Shown: positions 46,001 through 53,675 of the stretch, piece by piece
Numbering within the stretch: the first letter of the stretch is position 1
Layout: every line of letters begins with the position of its first letter
NCBI RefSeq assembly: GCF_017921815.1
Contig: NZ_JAGEMM010000004.1
Location: 1-64,000, forward strand
Reading direction: 5' to 3'
DNA from: Microvirga antarctica
Lineage (GTDB): Bacteria; Pseudomonadota; Alphaproteobacteria; Rhizobiales; Beijerinckiaceae
Length of the DNA stretch: 64,000 bases
The notes under the pieces: model-generated
Told to the model about the DNA's origin: nothing
The model's input: the letters and a program-made list of their open reading frames with translations, nothing else
Databases searched by the model: none
Position numbers and translations under genes: made by a program

Positions 46001-46189
46001 CTGCCCCTGGTCCTCGCCAGTGGTGCCGGCGCGAATGCCCAGCGGTCGATCGGCTTTGCGACGTTGACCGGGATGATAGGCTCGACGCTCCTGACGGTCG
46101 TTGTCGTCCCGTCGTTGTTTGTCGTATTGCAGCGCCTGGAGTCCCGCTTTAGCGCGCAACGCAGAGCGGTGTCTCAGGGTGGAATCTGA
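43043..46189 (+). CDS. RND multidrug efflux pump, HAE1 (AcrB/MexB) type
   Basis: 1048 residues, standard for HAE1 pumps: 12 membrane helices and two large periplasmic loops. The N-terminus FFIERPVLANVIAVL, ARYPGAS-type porter motif (TTRYPGASAAVM), MDAVYHTLFEAAALVLLVI and the proton-relay helix with the Asp pair in GIVVDDAIVVVEG are present. The C-terminal half has LIALSAKNAILIVGFAR and RLRPIVMTSFAFILGLLPL. It exports drugs, detergents or plant phenolics. No TolC-like gene is nearby, so an outer-membrane channel from elsewhere must be used. Confidence 0.95.
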   Translation: MAKFFIERPVLANVIAVLTILLGLVALLRLPVSQYPDVVPPTVQVTTRYPGASAAVMAREVALPIEQKVNGVEGMIYMSSTSSSDGLYTLTVTFRIGTDADMAQILVQNRVAAALPLLPSVVQVQGVQTSKRSTAILEIVALTSSEKRHDNLFLSNYATLSLLDEISRIDGVGSVNVFGAGQYAMRIWLDPDKLQARGLLPADVINAVNLQNRSVASGQLGTSPTSTPQAFQYTLVAPGRLDDVAAFEAIIVKADGAEGGRITRLKDVARIELGAQAYSQDFRLDGQPAAGLAVFQLPEANALDVAKRVEAKMATLAERFPQGMQWSVPFDTTRFVKASMDAVYHTLFEAAALVLLVILIFLQDWRAMLVPATTVPVTIIGAFAAMAAFGFTVNISTLLAVVLAIGIVVDDAIVVVEGAVKHMERGLNAHDATIAAMDELMGPIIGITLVLMAVFLPAAFLPGLSGQIYQQFALVIAATALISAINAVTLKPAQCALWLRPPKPVRERALVFRLFERGYVACERGYTRIIRRLVTYSGTVFALTLVLVGLSVAALTRIPTSFLPVEDQGYFLASVQLPDGASLDRTTRTLETITERARAVPGVDKVIAIAGLSAMNDNASLANAGVAYIMLTDWKARRAGEDLRGLYAALSKALAGLDDGVALVLPPPPIQGIGNASGFTMKVELRDGTFDYEKLQRLADAIAQRARDQNLFQVVRNTFSARAPQVEVVIDRTKAETLGVSFGTASDTLGAYVGSAYIGQFSKSGRVFQVYAQAEAQARMGPDALQSLKIRSKTGEMVPLGAIADIRTGIGPSLISFHNLYPAATLIGVPNRDVSSGQGLAVLEEIAAQTLPSGTGYEWSALSYQEKEVGGQVLMVYGLSLLLVYLVLAGQYGSWIAPIGIILSVPLALLGTAGAMLALGLSSNLYTQIGLILLIALSAKNAILIVGFARDLHLKDGVPVVEAAVEAARLRLRPIVMTSFAFILGLLPLVLASGAGANAQRSIGFATLTGMIGSTLLTVVVVPSLFVVLQRLESRFSAQRRAVSQGGI

Positions 46190-46227
46190 CAACCGTGCTG
46201 TCGTCGCGGATCCGAAGCGAAGCCGCG

Positions 46228-47169
46228 TCAGATTCCCATGACAGAGAACAGAACGCGGCTGAGCTGGCTATCCGGCGTATCGAGCTGGCGGGGCTCGGTA
46301 AAGTGGTTTGCCGTGAAGAGCGGGGTGCGGCTCGCGAGGCGGCCCATTCCTTCCAGCGCATCCGCGAACGTGCTGGACTGGCGCCGAAACTCGGGACTGT
46401 CTGAAACCGCCCATGAGACGGCGACCGGGCAGGAAATCCGGTCGAGGTGACGCATGGCGCTTGCCGCAGCCAGCTCATCTGCGCTGATCTGCACATACTT
46501 CCCGCGTGACGAGAGCATGGCCGGGTAAAGCTCGTACATGCCGCTCATCAACAACGCACCCTTGAGGGTGTCGGCCGGAAGCCCGCGCATCTCCCAATCG
46601 GTAATCAGCACGCAACTTGCCAGATGCGCACCTGAGGAATGGCCGGCGAGGTAGACGCGCTTGGGGTCGCCGCCGAAACTTTCCGCATTGCGCACGGCCC
46701 AGCCAACGGCCTTGCGGCACTGCTCGATCATCTCGGGGAGGCGAACCTGCGTCACGTTGTTGAAATCCGGCGCGAGAAACGCTGCGCCCCGCCCCACGAC
46801 CGTGGGCGCGGGAAAGGAGGCATCCAGCCGTGAATTGAACAGCCAGGCGCCACCATGGATATAGACGAGAACCGGCGTGCCTTGCGGGTTGGGCGGCGTG
46901 AAGATATCGACGACTTCAACATCGGCCGTCCCATAGCGCTCTGTCCGAGGGGGCATCCTCTGTCGAACTTCTGCGCTCGCCCGGCGGTCGTCCAGTTGAA
47001 GAGCGTTGAGCGTCGGCGTCCAGAACGCCTGATCATAAGCTTCGTCCAGCTGCTGCTGCGTATAATCCAGGAAGCGTGAAGCCTCCTGCGCCCTCGCTGC
47101 TGTGACGACAGAGGAACCGAACGTGGCACCGAGCGCAACGGTGCCCATCATGAACTGCCGACGATGCAT
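46228..47169 (-). CDS. Secreted alpha/beta hydrolase (HSL/carboxylesterase type), probable Tat export
   Basis: About 313 residues. The N-terminus MHRRQFMMGTVALG is a twin-arginine-like signal with cleavage near ARA. The hydrolase core shows oxyanion-hole HGGAW, nucleophile elbow GHSSGAH, Asp in VAVSWAVSDSPEF and late His in FTANHF. It is related to the esterase/kynurenine-formamidase-like group. ATG 47169 is preferred over a GTG at 47187 that overlaps the neighbouring stop. It lies directly downstream of the HbpS-like gene on the same strand, so the two periplasmic proteins are probably coexpressed. Confidence 0.88.
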   Translation of the reverse strand: MHRRQFMMGTVALGATFGSSVVTAARAQEASRFLDYTQQQLDEAYDQAFWTPTLNALQLDDRRASAEVRQRMPPRTERYGTADVEVVDIFTPPNPQGTPVLVYIHGGAWLFNSRLDASFPAPTVVGRGAAFLAPDFNNVTQVRLPEMIEQCRKAVGWAVRNAESFGGDPKRVYLAGHSSGAHLASCVLITDWEMRGLPADTLKGALLMSGMYELYPAMLSSRGKYVQISADELAAASAMRHLDRISCPVAVSWAVSDSPEFRRQSSTFADALEGMGRLASRTPLFTANHFTEPRQLDTPDSQLSRVLFSVMGI

Positions 47170-47183
47170 GAATGCCCCGCGAA

Positions 47184-47672
47184 TCACTTGAGAAGATCTG
47201 CCGCACGGTCGAGGCCGGCCTGCGCACAGGCCTCATCCTTCTCGCCGCCGGGCGAACCCGACACGGCGACGGCTCCGATGGTGTCGCCGTCCACGATGAC
47301 GGGAAGGCCGCCTTGCGCTGGCATGATATGGTTCAGGAGGACAAGTTCGTCACCGGGATCAGCCCTGACCCGTCTCTCAATATTGACAGAAGGCTGCCGA
47401 TAAGTGAGCGCCGTGTAGGCGCGGCGAAAACTGTTTTCAATGGAATGGGGCGGAGAGCGATCACCCCGAAGGTGCACGAGAATCTGCGCCTCGCGGCCCA
47501 CCACGGCCACGGAGACAGTGTAGCCCTGCGCCTTGCAATGGCTCGCGGCCGTCGTGGCGATGACAAGGGCAGTGTCGAGCGCCAGATCCTTATGGGCGAT
47601 GAGTTGAGCGCCCGCAGGCGTCGTCAGCGTGCCGACAAGGATGGCGGCACAAACACCCCGACTCAAAGCCAT
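47184..47672 (-). CDS. GlcG/HbpS-family protein, exported
   Basis: 162 residues. Signal peptide (MALSRGVCAAILVGTLTTPAGA), then a GlcG/HbpS domain: LALDTALVIATTAASHCKAQGYTVSVAVV, ENSFRRAYTAL, GGLPVIVDGDTIGAVAVSGSPGGEKDEACAQAGL. The terminal SGxxxxxDExCAxAG motif is the family signature. Members bind heme or small cofactors or scaffold neighbouring enzymes. Here it probably assists the downstream secreted hydrolase. The function is unproven for this subgroup. Confidence 0.88.
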   Translation of the reverse strand: MALSRGVCAAILVGTLTTPAGAQLIAHKDLALDTALVIATTAASHCKAQGYTVSVAVVGREAQILVHLRGDRSPPHSIENSFRRAYTALTYRQPSVNIERRVRADPGDELVLLNHIMPAQGGLPVIVDGDTIGAVAVSGSPGGEKDEACAQAGLDRAADLLK

Positions 47673-47782
47673 GACTCTTTTCCTTCGCTATGCCTATAGT
47701 AGAATCACGGTGCGGCATCGCGTGTCAACGACTGCATGCGCGACGAGACGTTCCGGAGAATGCCCCCAACAGGAAGTCACGC

Positions 47783-48733
47783 ATGCGCGTCTTGAGTTTG
47801 TTATCATGTCTGGCCGCGTTGCTCACAGTCGCAGCACCCGCCGCCGGTCAAACATCGAATGACTGGACCACCGGATTGCCGCGGCAGGACATCAAGGTGA
47901 AGGCGTGGCCGGGCGGAAAGAAAGTCGCGGTCGCATTTGTGCTTTATGTCGAGGTTTGGGGTCGCGGTCAGGGACCGAATTTCCGCCCCGACATGACAGA
48001 TCGCAAACCCGATCTCGTGGACGAGGCCTTCCGTCAATACGCCATCAACTGGGGATTGCCGCGTGTAGGGCGCCTCTTTGGCGAAATGAAGGTGCCGCTC
48101 AGCCTGGCGCTGAACGCACAGTTTCCAGAACAGCAGCCGGTCGCCTGGCGGGAATTGCGCGGCCTTGTGCCGAGCGCACCTATCGTGGCTCACGGACTCA
48201 ACAACACGACCGATCTGCTGCCCTTGTCAAAGGGACCCGAGGCGCAACGCGCCTACATCCGCCAGACAATCGACATGATCGAGAAAAGCACCGGTGTTCG
48301 CAGCACAGGGTGGTCGAGTCCGAGCGTTTATCCGAACGCGGACACCTACGCGGCGACCGCCTCCGAAGGCATCGTGTATTCACTCGACGGGATGGATTCG
48401 GACGTCCTGTCGCGCCTCGGGTCTGAACCGCATCCGCTTTGGCTGGTGCCCTATCCGCCGACTGTGGTCGACATGGGCCAGTATCTGTCGCGCTTCAAGG
48501 AAGCCAGCGATCTTGAACGGTTGTGGACCGACTACGTCAGCGAACTCGTCCGCGAGGCGAGGGCCGATCCGGCCCGTGACGCGACGGTGGTCGCCATCGG
48601 CATTCATCCCTTTGTGGTGGGCACGCCGTCCGGCGCTGCAGCCTTGCGTCGAGTTCTGACGACGCTGCAACAGCAGGATCTGGTGTGGTTGACCGATCCC
48701 GAGGCCATCATCAAGGCGACGGGCGTTCAATAG
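47783..48733 (+). CDS. Exported polysaccharide deacetylase-like (PuuE-type) protein
   Basis: About 316 residues. Signal peptide of ~22 residues (cleavage after AAG/AAA), then a NodB-like barrel: VAVAFVLYVEVWG, YAINWGLPRVGRLFGEMKVPLSLALNAQ, VAHGLNN, GVRSTGWSSPSVYPNADT and VYSLDGMDSD. The usual first-strand Asp pair of NodB deacetylases is not present (VLYVEVW), as in allantoinase-PuuE-like relatives, so the metal site is non-standard. ATG 47783 is chosen because the signal peptide starts there. It diverges from the HbpS/hydrolase pair. Confidence 0.82.
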   Translation: MRVLSLLSCLAALLTVAAPAAGQTSNDWTTGLPRQDIKVKAWPGGKKVAVAFVLYVEVWGRGQGPNFRPDMTDRKPDLVDEAFRQYAINWGLPRVGRLFGEMKVPLSLALNAQFPEQQPVAWRELRGLVPSAPIVAHGLNNTTDLLPLSKGPEAQRAYIRQTIDMIEKSTGVRSTGWSSPSVYPNADTYAATASEGIVYSLDGMDSDVLSRLGSEPHPLWLVPYPPTVVDMGQYLSRFKEASDLERLWTDYVSELVREARADPARDATVVAIGIHPFVVGTPSGAAALRRVLTTLQQQDLVWLTDPEAIIKATGVQ

Positions 48734-48758
48734 GCGGTCGTCAATCCGATCCGGCGAG

Positions 48759-49757
48759 TCAGAGGCGAACAACCACCTGCCCGACCCCTGCGCGCGTCTC
48801 CAGTGCGTGGTGGGCTGCCGCAATGTTCTCCAGGGCGAAAGGCTCCATGATGGTGGGCCGCAGGGTGCTGCGCCTGAGCATCGCGGTGATCTCCGCAATG
48901 GCGGCATGGCGCGCTGCTTCGGGCAGGATGTAGCTGGAGATGAGCCGGATCTGGGCACCTTTGAGTTGAAGCGCGTAGTAGGGGATGCGTGGTTCGGGAT
49001 CGCTGGGGGATGAATAGCTGGCAATGATGCCGTCCCGCCTGATGACCGCCGCGTCGAGACCGGCATTGGCGGCGAAATCGAGTTCGATGATGCGGTCGAC
49101 ACCCTCCGGGGCAAGGTCCGTGATGAGTTGCGCCAGGCGCATGTCACGGCGATCGAGCACGTGATCCGCACCCGCCTTTCGGGCGATCTTGGCCGTTTCG
49201 CTCGATCCCGCTGTCGCGATAATCGTCGCACCGGCTTGTTTGGCAAACTGAATCGCACATTCGCCAACCGCGCCACCGCCGCCCTGGACAAGGATGGTCA
49301 GTCCGGCCACTGACCCGTCGGCGAAAATCGCGTAATGGGCGGTGCAGGCGGGAATCCCGAGGCACGCGCCGACGTCGAAGGAGGCCTCGTCCGGCAGCGG
49401 CACCGCATTCTCCACGGGCACCGTCAGGGACTCGCACGCAGTGCCCCACTCGAAAGCATCAAGCGTGAAGGTCTTGCCGGGGATGCTCCAGACCCAGACC
49501 CGTCGGCCGATCCACGCCGGCGAGACCCCGTCACCCACGGCCTCGACGATTCCGGCCCCATCGCTGTGAGGGATGATGGGGCGCAGGAGAGGGCCGTTGC
49601 TCCGCCAGCCCGCGCGGCGTTTCACATCGGACGGGTTAACGCCCGATGCGTGGATGCGAACGAGCAGCTGGCCCGGCTGGGCGTGGGGCGTTGCCACAGT
49701 GCTGATTGCGAGCACGTCTTGGGCGGCGCCGACGCGATCGTAGGAGGCGGCTCTCAT
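48759..49757 (-). CDS. Zinc-free MDR-family oxidoreductase (quinone oxidoreductase type)
   Basis: About 332 residues. Medium-chain dehydrogenase/reductase layout: MRAASYDRVGAAQDVLAI, RIHASGVNPSDVKRRAG, IPHSDGAGIVEAVGDGV and nucleotide motif VQGGGGAVGECAIQFAKQAGATIIATAGS. The catalytic and structural zinc cysteines of alcohol dehydrogenases are absent, indicating an NADPH quinone/enone reductase. ATG 49757 gives the canonical N-terminus; the frame continues upstream without similarity. It lies downstream of the AsnC gene on the same strand. Confidence 0.9.
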   Translation of the reverse strand: MRAASYDRVGAAQDVLAISTVATPHAQPGQLLVRIHASGVNPSDVKRRAGWRSNGPLLRPIIPHSDGAGIVEAVGDGVSPAWIGRRVWVWSIPGKTFTLDAFEWGTACESLTVPVENAVPLPDEASFDVGACLGIPACTAHYAIFADGSVAGLTILVQGGGGAVGECAIQFAKQAGATIIATAGSSETAKIARKAGADHVLDRRDMRLAQLITDLAPEGVDRIIELDFAANAGLDAAVIRRDGIIASYSSPSDPEPRIPYYALQLKGAQIRLISSYILPEAARHAAIAEITAMLRRSTLRPTIMEPFALENIAAAHHALETRAGVGQVVVRL

Positions 49758-49828
49758 GGTGTTTTTCCCCACACTTGCGGACGCGCATCCGCGAAATTCT
49801 TGTCGTGGGCGCCCTCTGCAGGCGCGAT

Positions 49829-50356
49829 TCAGGTCTCGCTGATTGATGTCTCGCGGTCCGATGCGTGGGCCTCCTCGGCGGGGTTGTCCACGTACTCGAA
49901 CCAGTCGCCCCAGGTCCACGTGCTTTTCAGCACTTCTGCCAGCTGGAAAGTTTCGGTGCTTGTGATCTCGGGAATGGCCGAGGGCAAGGTCTCGCTCACA
50001 AAGCGGTGCAGATCCTTCACGTCGCGATGCAGGGACTGAATGGTGATGTCGGCCGAACCGAACGAGGTTCCCACAAAGCGAATGTTGGGAAAGGCCGTCA
50101 GCCTTTTGGCGGCGTCCTGGACATGGCCGGGACGGATCCGCACGAGGATGAGCGCCACCACGCCAACCCCCAGCGCCAGGGGACTTCCCACTGCCGTTAC
50201 GCGGATGAGCCCCTCGTCCTGCAGGCGCGTCATGCGCGAGCGGACGGTTCCCTCCGAGACGCCGAGTTCCCGCGCGATGTCTCGGTAGGGGCGGCGTCCG
50301 TCGCGCGCAAGCGCGGACACGATCCGTCGATCCAGGTCGTCGAGACTCTCAGGCAC
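49829..50356 (-). CDS. Lrp/AsnC-family regulator
   Basis: 175 residues. N-terminal HTH (LDDLDRRIVSALARDGRRPYRDIARELGVSEGTVRSRMTRLQDEGLI) and C-terminal RAM domain, where small-molecule effectors such as amino acids bind at the dimer interface (FVGTSFGSADITIQSL). GTG start at 50356, with AGAGGAG spaced about eight bases upstream; an overlapping ATG runs into a stop after three codons. It diverges from the polyamine-type ABC operon with an array of GCGTAATT-like sites between them, so it most likely senses the imported amino compound. Confidence 0.93.
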   Translation of the reverse strand: MPESLDDLDRRIVSALARDGRRPYRDIARELGVSEGTVRSRMTRLQDEGLIRVTAVGSPLALGVGVVALILVRIRPGHVQDAAKRLTAFPNIRFVGTSFGSADITIQSLHRDVKDLHRFVSETLPSAIPEITSTETFQLAEVLKSTWTWGDWFEYVDNPAEEAHASDRETSISET

Positions 50357-50425
50357 TCATGCTCTCCTCTGCCCAGCTTTTTGGCACTTGGCATCCAGTT
50401 CATGCATCACGCTATGCCAAGACTG

Positions 50426-50455
50426 TTGACCTAGCGAGAATAATCCGCGTAGTTT
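50426..50455 (+). promoter_or_regulatory. Sigma-70-like promoter of the binding-protein operon
   Basis: TTGACC (50426-50431), an 18-bp spacer and TAGTTT (50450-50455). The -10 overlaps the first GCGTA-type site, so the AsnC protein could block or contact RNA polymerase here. Confidence 0.45.
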
Positions 50456-50520
50456 TTCGCAATGCGTAATTTCAGTAGCAATTAACTACGCAGGGCGTAA
50501 TTCTGTGTCAATGCGGAATT
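50447..50520. promoter_or_regulatory. Array of GCGTAATT-like half-sites (AsnC/Lrp operator region)
   Basis: GCGTAGTT at 50447, GCGTAATT at 50464, inverted AACTACGC at 50484-50491, GCGTAATT at 50495 and GCGGAATT at 50513. Spacings of 17, 31 and 18 bp put copies on about the same helix face, as expected for a wrapping octameric Lrp-type regulator. Confidence 0.65.
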
Positions 50521-50554
50521 GTCCTCGGTGGTCCACAGGAACGGAGATTGAATC

Positions 50555-51607
50555 ATGAGAGTCACCCAGCTGCTCGCTGCCGCGTCGTTGTTGGCTGGCG
50601 CATCCATCGCTACCGCTCAGGCGGCCGATCCGGTCAAGATCACGTTCTTCATCTGGGCGGGATCGAACCAGGGCATCGTGCCCCTCGAGGTCATCGAAAA
50701 ATACAAAGCCAAGAACCCGAACGTCACCATCAATATCCTCGAATCGAACAATGCGATCACGTTCCCGAAGATGGTTGCGGCACGCCGCACCACCCCGGAC
50801 GATCCGCTTGTGCATTGCGGCTTCTTCAACATCGACTCCGTGACCAAGGGCGATGTCGCTGGCCTTTGGGCCCCGTTCGACGAGAAGCGCGTCACCAATC
50901 TGAAGAACGTCATTCCGGAATACAAGCGGCCGGAGAACCGCGGTGTCGGCTATCAGATGTCCGGCATCGGAATTCTCTACAACAAGGATCAGGTGAAGGA
51001 GCCGCCGACCACCTGGGCTGACATGTGGGACCCGAAATATCGCGGTCGCGTGACCATGTTCGACTACGATACCCGCATGCTGGCGATCGCCGCGCGCCTG
51101 AATGGCGGCGACGAGAACAAGCCCGATCCCGGCTTCGAGGTGTGGGCGAAGAACGCCAAGAACTTCCGCGCCCTTGTGGATTCCAACGATGCGGTGAAAA
51201 ATCTTCTCGTCTCCGGCGATGCCCATATCGCGCCGTGGTTCTCCGGCCTGAGCTATGTCTGGCTTTCAGAAGGCTCGCCGCTGGGCTTTGCCATCCCGAA
51301 GGAAGGCGCCATCGCGTTCCCGATGTTTCTCGCCATGGTCGATGGCGTCACGCCTGCCCAGAAGGCGGTCTGCGAAGATCTCATCAACACATTGATGGAA
51401 CCCGACAATGCGGGCCGCTACAGCAAGCTGACCTTTTCGGTCCCGCTCGTCTCCAACGCGACGCTGGACGAAGAGCAGAAGAAGAACCCCATGCTCAACA
51501 TGGAACTCGCCAAGAACGCCATTGCGCTCGACTACAATCACATCGGCGAAGTGGCGGCCGATTGGCGTGAGCGATGGGACCGCGAGGTCAAGACGAAGCT
51601 GCGCTGA
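50555..51607 (+). CDS. ABC transporter substrate-binding protein, spermidine/putrescine (PotD) type
   Basis: 350 residues. Signal peptide (cleavage after AQA, residue ~23), then KITFFIWAGSNQGI, KMVAARRTTPDDPLVHCGFF, QMSGIGILYNKDQVKEPPTTWADMWDPKYRGRVTMFD and AHIAPWFSGLS. This is the family-8/6 binding-protein pattern used by polyamine, iron and various amino-compound importers. The Asp residues that grip the amines of spermidine in PotD are not obviously preserved, so the ligand may differ. It is the first gene of the operon, followed by a strong hairpin. Confidence 0.93.
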   Translation: MRVTQLLAAASLLAGASIATAQAADPVKITFFIWAGSNQGIVPLEVIEKYKAKNPNVTINILESNNAITFPKMVAARRTTPDDPLVHCGFFNIDSVTKGDVAGLWAPFDEKRVTNLKNVIPEYKRPENRGVGYQMSGIGILYNKDQVKEPPTTWADMWDPKYRGRVTMFDYDTRMLAIAARLNGGDENKPDPGFEVWAKNAKNFRALVDSNDAVKNLLVSGDAHIAPWFSGLSYVWLSEGSPLGFAIPKEGAIAFPMFLAMVDGVTPAQKAVCEDLINTLMEPDNAGRYSKLTFSVPLVSNATLDEEQKKNPMLNMELAKNAIALDYNHIGEVAADWRERWDREVKTKLR

Positions 51608-51625
51608 TACTTTCCAAACCAGGCA

Positions 51626-51651
51626 CACCCGCGGATTGCGATCCGCGGGTG
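51626..51651 (+). terminator. Strong intra-operon hairpin between binding protein and ATPase genes
   Basis: CACCCGCGGAT-TGCG-ATCCGCGGGTG: an 11-bp perfect stem and 4-nt loop, 18 bp after the stop codon, without a T-run. In this position such structures usually protect the 5' mRNA so that binding protein is made in excess over ATPase and permeases. Confidence 0.85.
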
Positions 51652-51679
51652 ATCTGTCAATCGATCAACGAGGTGAACC

Positions 51680-52756
51680 TTGCATCCGGATGTCGAATTC
51701 AGAAGCGTTACCAAACGCTTCGGAAGTTACCTGGCGGTCAGCGACGTGTCGTTCGTCGTCCCGCGCGGTAGCTTCTTCTCACTGCTCGGTCCATCCGGCT
51801 GCGGCAAGTCGACGACCCTTCGTATGACCAGCGGCTTCGAGTTTCCCGACGTTGGGGAAATTCTCATCGCCGGTGAGGACATGTCCAACGTCGCGCCCTA
51901 TCGGCGCCCCACCAACATGGTATTTCAGCGCTGGGCGCTGTTCCCTCATATGACCGTCTACGACAACGTCGCGTTCGGCCTCACCGTGGACCGCGTCGCA
52001 CCGGCGGAGCTCAAGACGCGGGTGGGCGAGGCGCTCGAACTCGTCGGGTTGACCAGTTTTGCGGCGCGCAAGCCAAAGCAGCTCTCGGGCGGCCAGATGC
52101 AACGCGTGGCGCTGGCGCGTGCGCTGGTGAAGCGCCCAAAGGTTCTGCTTCTCGACGAGCCCTTGGGCGCCCTCGACCTCAAGCTGCGTGTGCAGATGCA
52201 ACTCGAGCTGAAGCGGATTCAGCGCGAGGTCGGCACGACCTTCATCTACGTCACGCATGATCAGGGCGAGGCGCTGACGATGTCCGACCAGATCGCGGTC
52301 ATGAACAATGGTCGGATCGAGCAACTCGGCTCGCCGCAGGATATCTACGATCGGCCGATGACTCGATTCGTTGCGAACTTCATCGGCAATGCAAATATCC
52401 TTCCTGTCGAAGTTGATGGTATCTCGGGCACACAGGCCCGGGTTCATATGGGCAGCCTCAGCTTCGTCACCGACGTGTCGGAGCCTCCGGCGACCAGGAA
52501 AGCTCTCATCGCGATCCGCTACGAGCGCATTCGGATCGGGGAGGCCGCGCGGGGCCTGCCGGTCATGACGCGAGGCCTCGTGCGCGACGCGATTTTTGCC
52601 GGCTCGGCGGTCCACTATCTCATGACGCTGGAGGCCAACCAGGCTGAAATTACCGTCGAGGCCGCCCACGATGGACTGAGCCAGCCGATCGCGCCCGGCA
52701 CGACGGTCGACCTGGGATGGGAACCGAGCGCAACAAGGCTTTTCCCAGATGCCTGA
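51680..52756 (+). CDS. ABC transporter ATPase, PotA type
   Basis: 358 residues from a TTG start (GAGGTGAAC upstream). Walker A GPSGCGKST, Q-loop NMVFQRWALFPH, signature LSGGQMQRVALARA, Walker B VLLLDEPLGALDLKLR, switch His in YVTHDQGEA, and a C-terminal TOBE domain. Energises the polyamine-type importer. Eight bases overlap the next permease gene. Confidence 0.95.
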   Translation: MHPDVEFRSVTKRFGSYLAVSDVSFVVPRGSFFSLLGPSGCGKSTTLRMTSGFEFPDVGEILIAGEDMSNVAPYRRPTNMVFQRWALFPHMTVYDNVAFGLTVDRVAPAELKTRVGEALELVGLTSFAARKPKQLSGGQMQRVALARALVKRPKVLLLDEPLGALDLKLRVQMQLELKRIQREVGTTFIYVTHDQGEALTMSDQIAVMNNGRIEQLGSPQDIYDRPMTRFVANFIGNANILPVEVDGISGTQARVHMGSLSFVTDVSEPPATRKALIAIRYERIRIGEAARGLPVMTRGLVRDAIFAGSAVHYLMTLEANQAEITVEAAHDGLSQPIAPGTTVDLGWEPSATRLFPDA

Positions 52757-53672
52757 AACCGCTCATCCAGCCTCCAGTCTGAAGCTCGCGATTGCTCCGG
52801 ACGCGTCACTTCCGGCGCGCCAGCGGGGGGCCTGGCGACGCAGAAGCATCCCGTTTCTTCTGCTGCTCCCAACGCTGCTGCTGATGGGCTATACGTTCAT
52901 CCTGCCCCTGCTGACCTTTTTCCAGTACAGCTTTTTCACCTACCGCCGTGGCCGTCTTGTGGAGGAATTCTCTCTCGAGACCTACCGCCGCTTCCTGTTT
53001 GACGGCTATTACCGAACGATCATCCTGGACACGCTGTGGATGTCGGCCCTGGTGACGATCGTGGCCGTCATCATCGGCTACCCGCTCGCCTATGCGCTCT
53101 GGCGCCTCGAACGCCCCTGGATGAAGCGTTGGCTGTCGCTGATCATCTTCTCGCCGATTATCGTCAGCGTCGTCGTCCGCAGTTACGGATGGACCGTGCT
53201 CCTGGCCGATCAGGGGCCCCTCAATTGGATGCTGCTCAAGCTCGGTCTGATCAGTGCGCCGTTGACGCTTGTGTTCAACCTCACCGGCGTCGTGATCAGC
53301 CTCAGCCATGTGTTCCTACCCTTCATCGTTTTCCCGATCTACGCATCGATGACGCGGCTCGACCCAGCGTTGCGGGAGGCCGCTATGGATCTGGGCGCCG
53401 GGTGGTGGTTCACGTTCCGGCGAGTCACGCTCCCGCTGACTCTGCCCGGCCTGGTGGCGGCCACGCAGATCGCCTTTACGCTGGCACTCGGGGCTTTCGT
53501 GACACCCGCAATGCTGGGCGGCGGGCGTGTGCAGGTCCTGCCGCTGCAGGTCTACCATGCCACGACCGACATCAACTGGCCCGTGGCCGCCGTCGGCGGG
53601 TTGACGCTTCTGCTCATGGCGTTTGTTTCGGTTGCGCTGTTCAACCGCCTGCTCAAATACAGCGAGGCTTGA
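52749..53672 (+). CDS. ABC transporter permease, PotB type
   Basis: 307 residues, six membrane segments, with an RS...PFLLLLPTLLLMGYTFILPLL start. The EAA loop reads LREAAMDLGAGWWFTFRRVTLPLTLPG. One half of the inner-membrane channel. Overlaps the ATPase gene and is 3 bp from the second permease. Confidence 0.94.
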   Translation: MPETAHPASSLKLAIAPDASLPARQRGAWRRRSIPFLLLLPTLLLMGYTFILPLLTFFQYSFFTYRRGRLVEEFSLETYRRFLFDGYYRTIILDTLWMSALVTIVAVIIGYPLAYALWRLERPWMKRWLSLIIFSPIIVSVVVRSYGWTVLLADQGPLNWMLLKLGLISAPLTLVFNLTGVVISLSHVFLPFIVFPIYASMTRLDPALREAAMDLGAGWWFTFRRVTLPLTLPGLVAATQIAFTLALGAFVTPAMLGGGRVQVLPLQVYHATTDINWPVAAVGGLTLLLMAFVSVALFNRLLKYSEA

Positions 53673-53675
53673 GCC

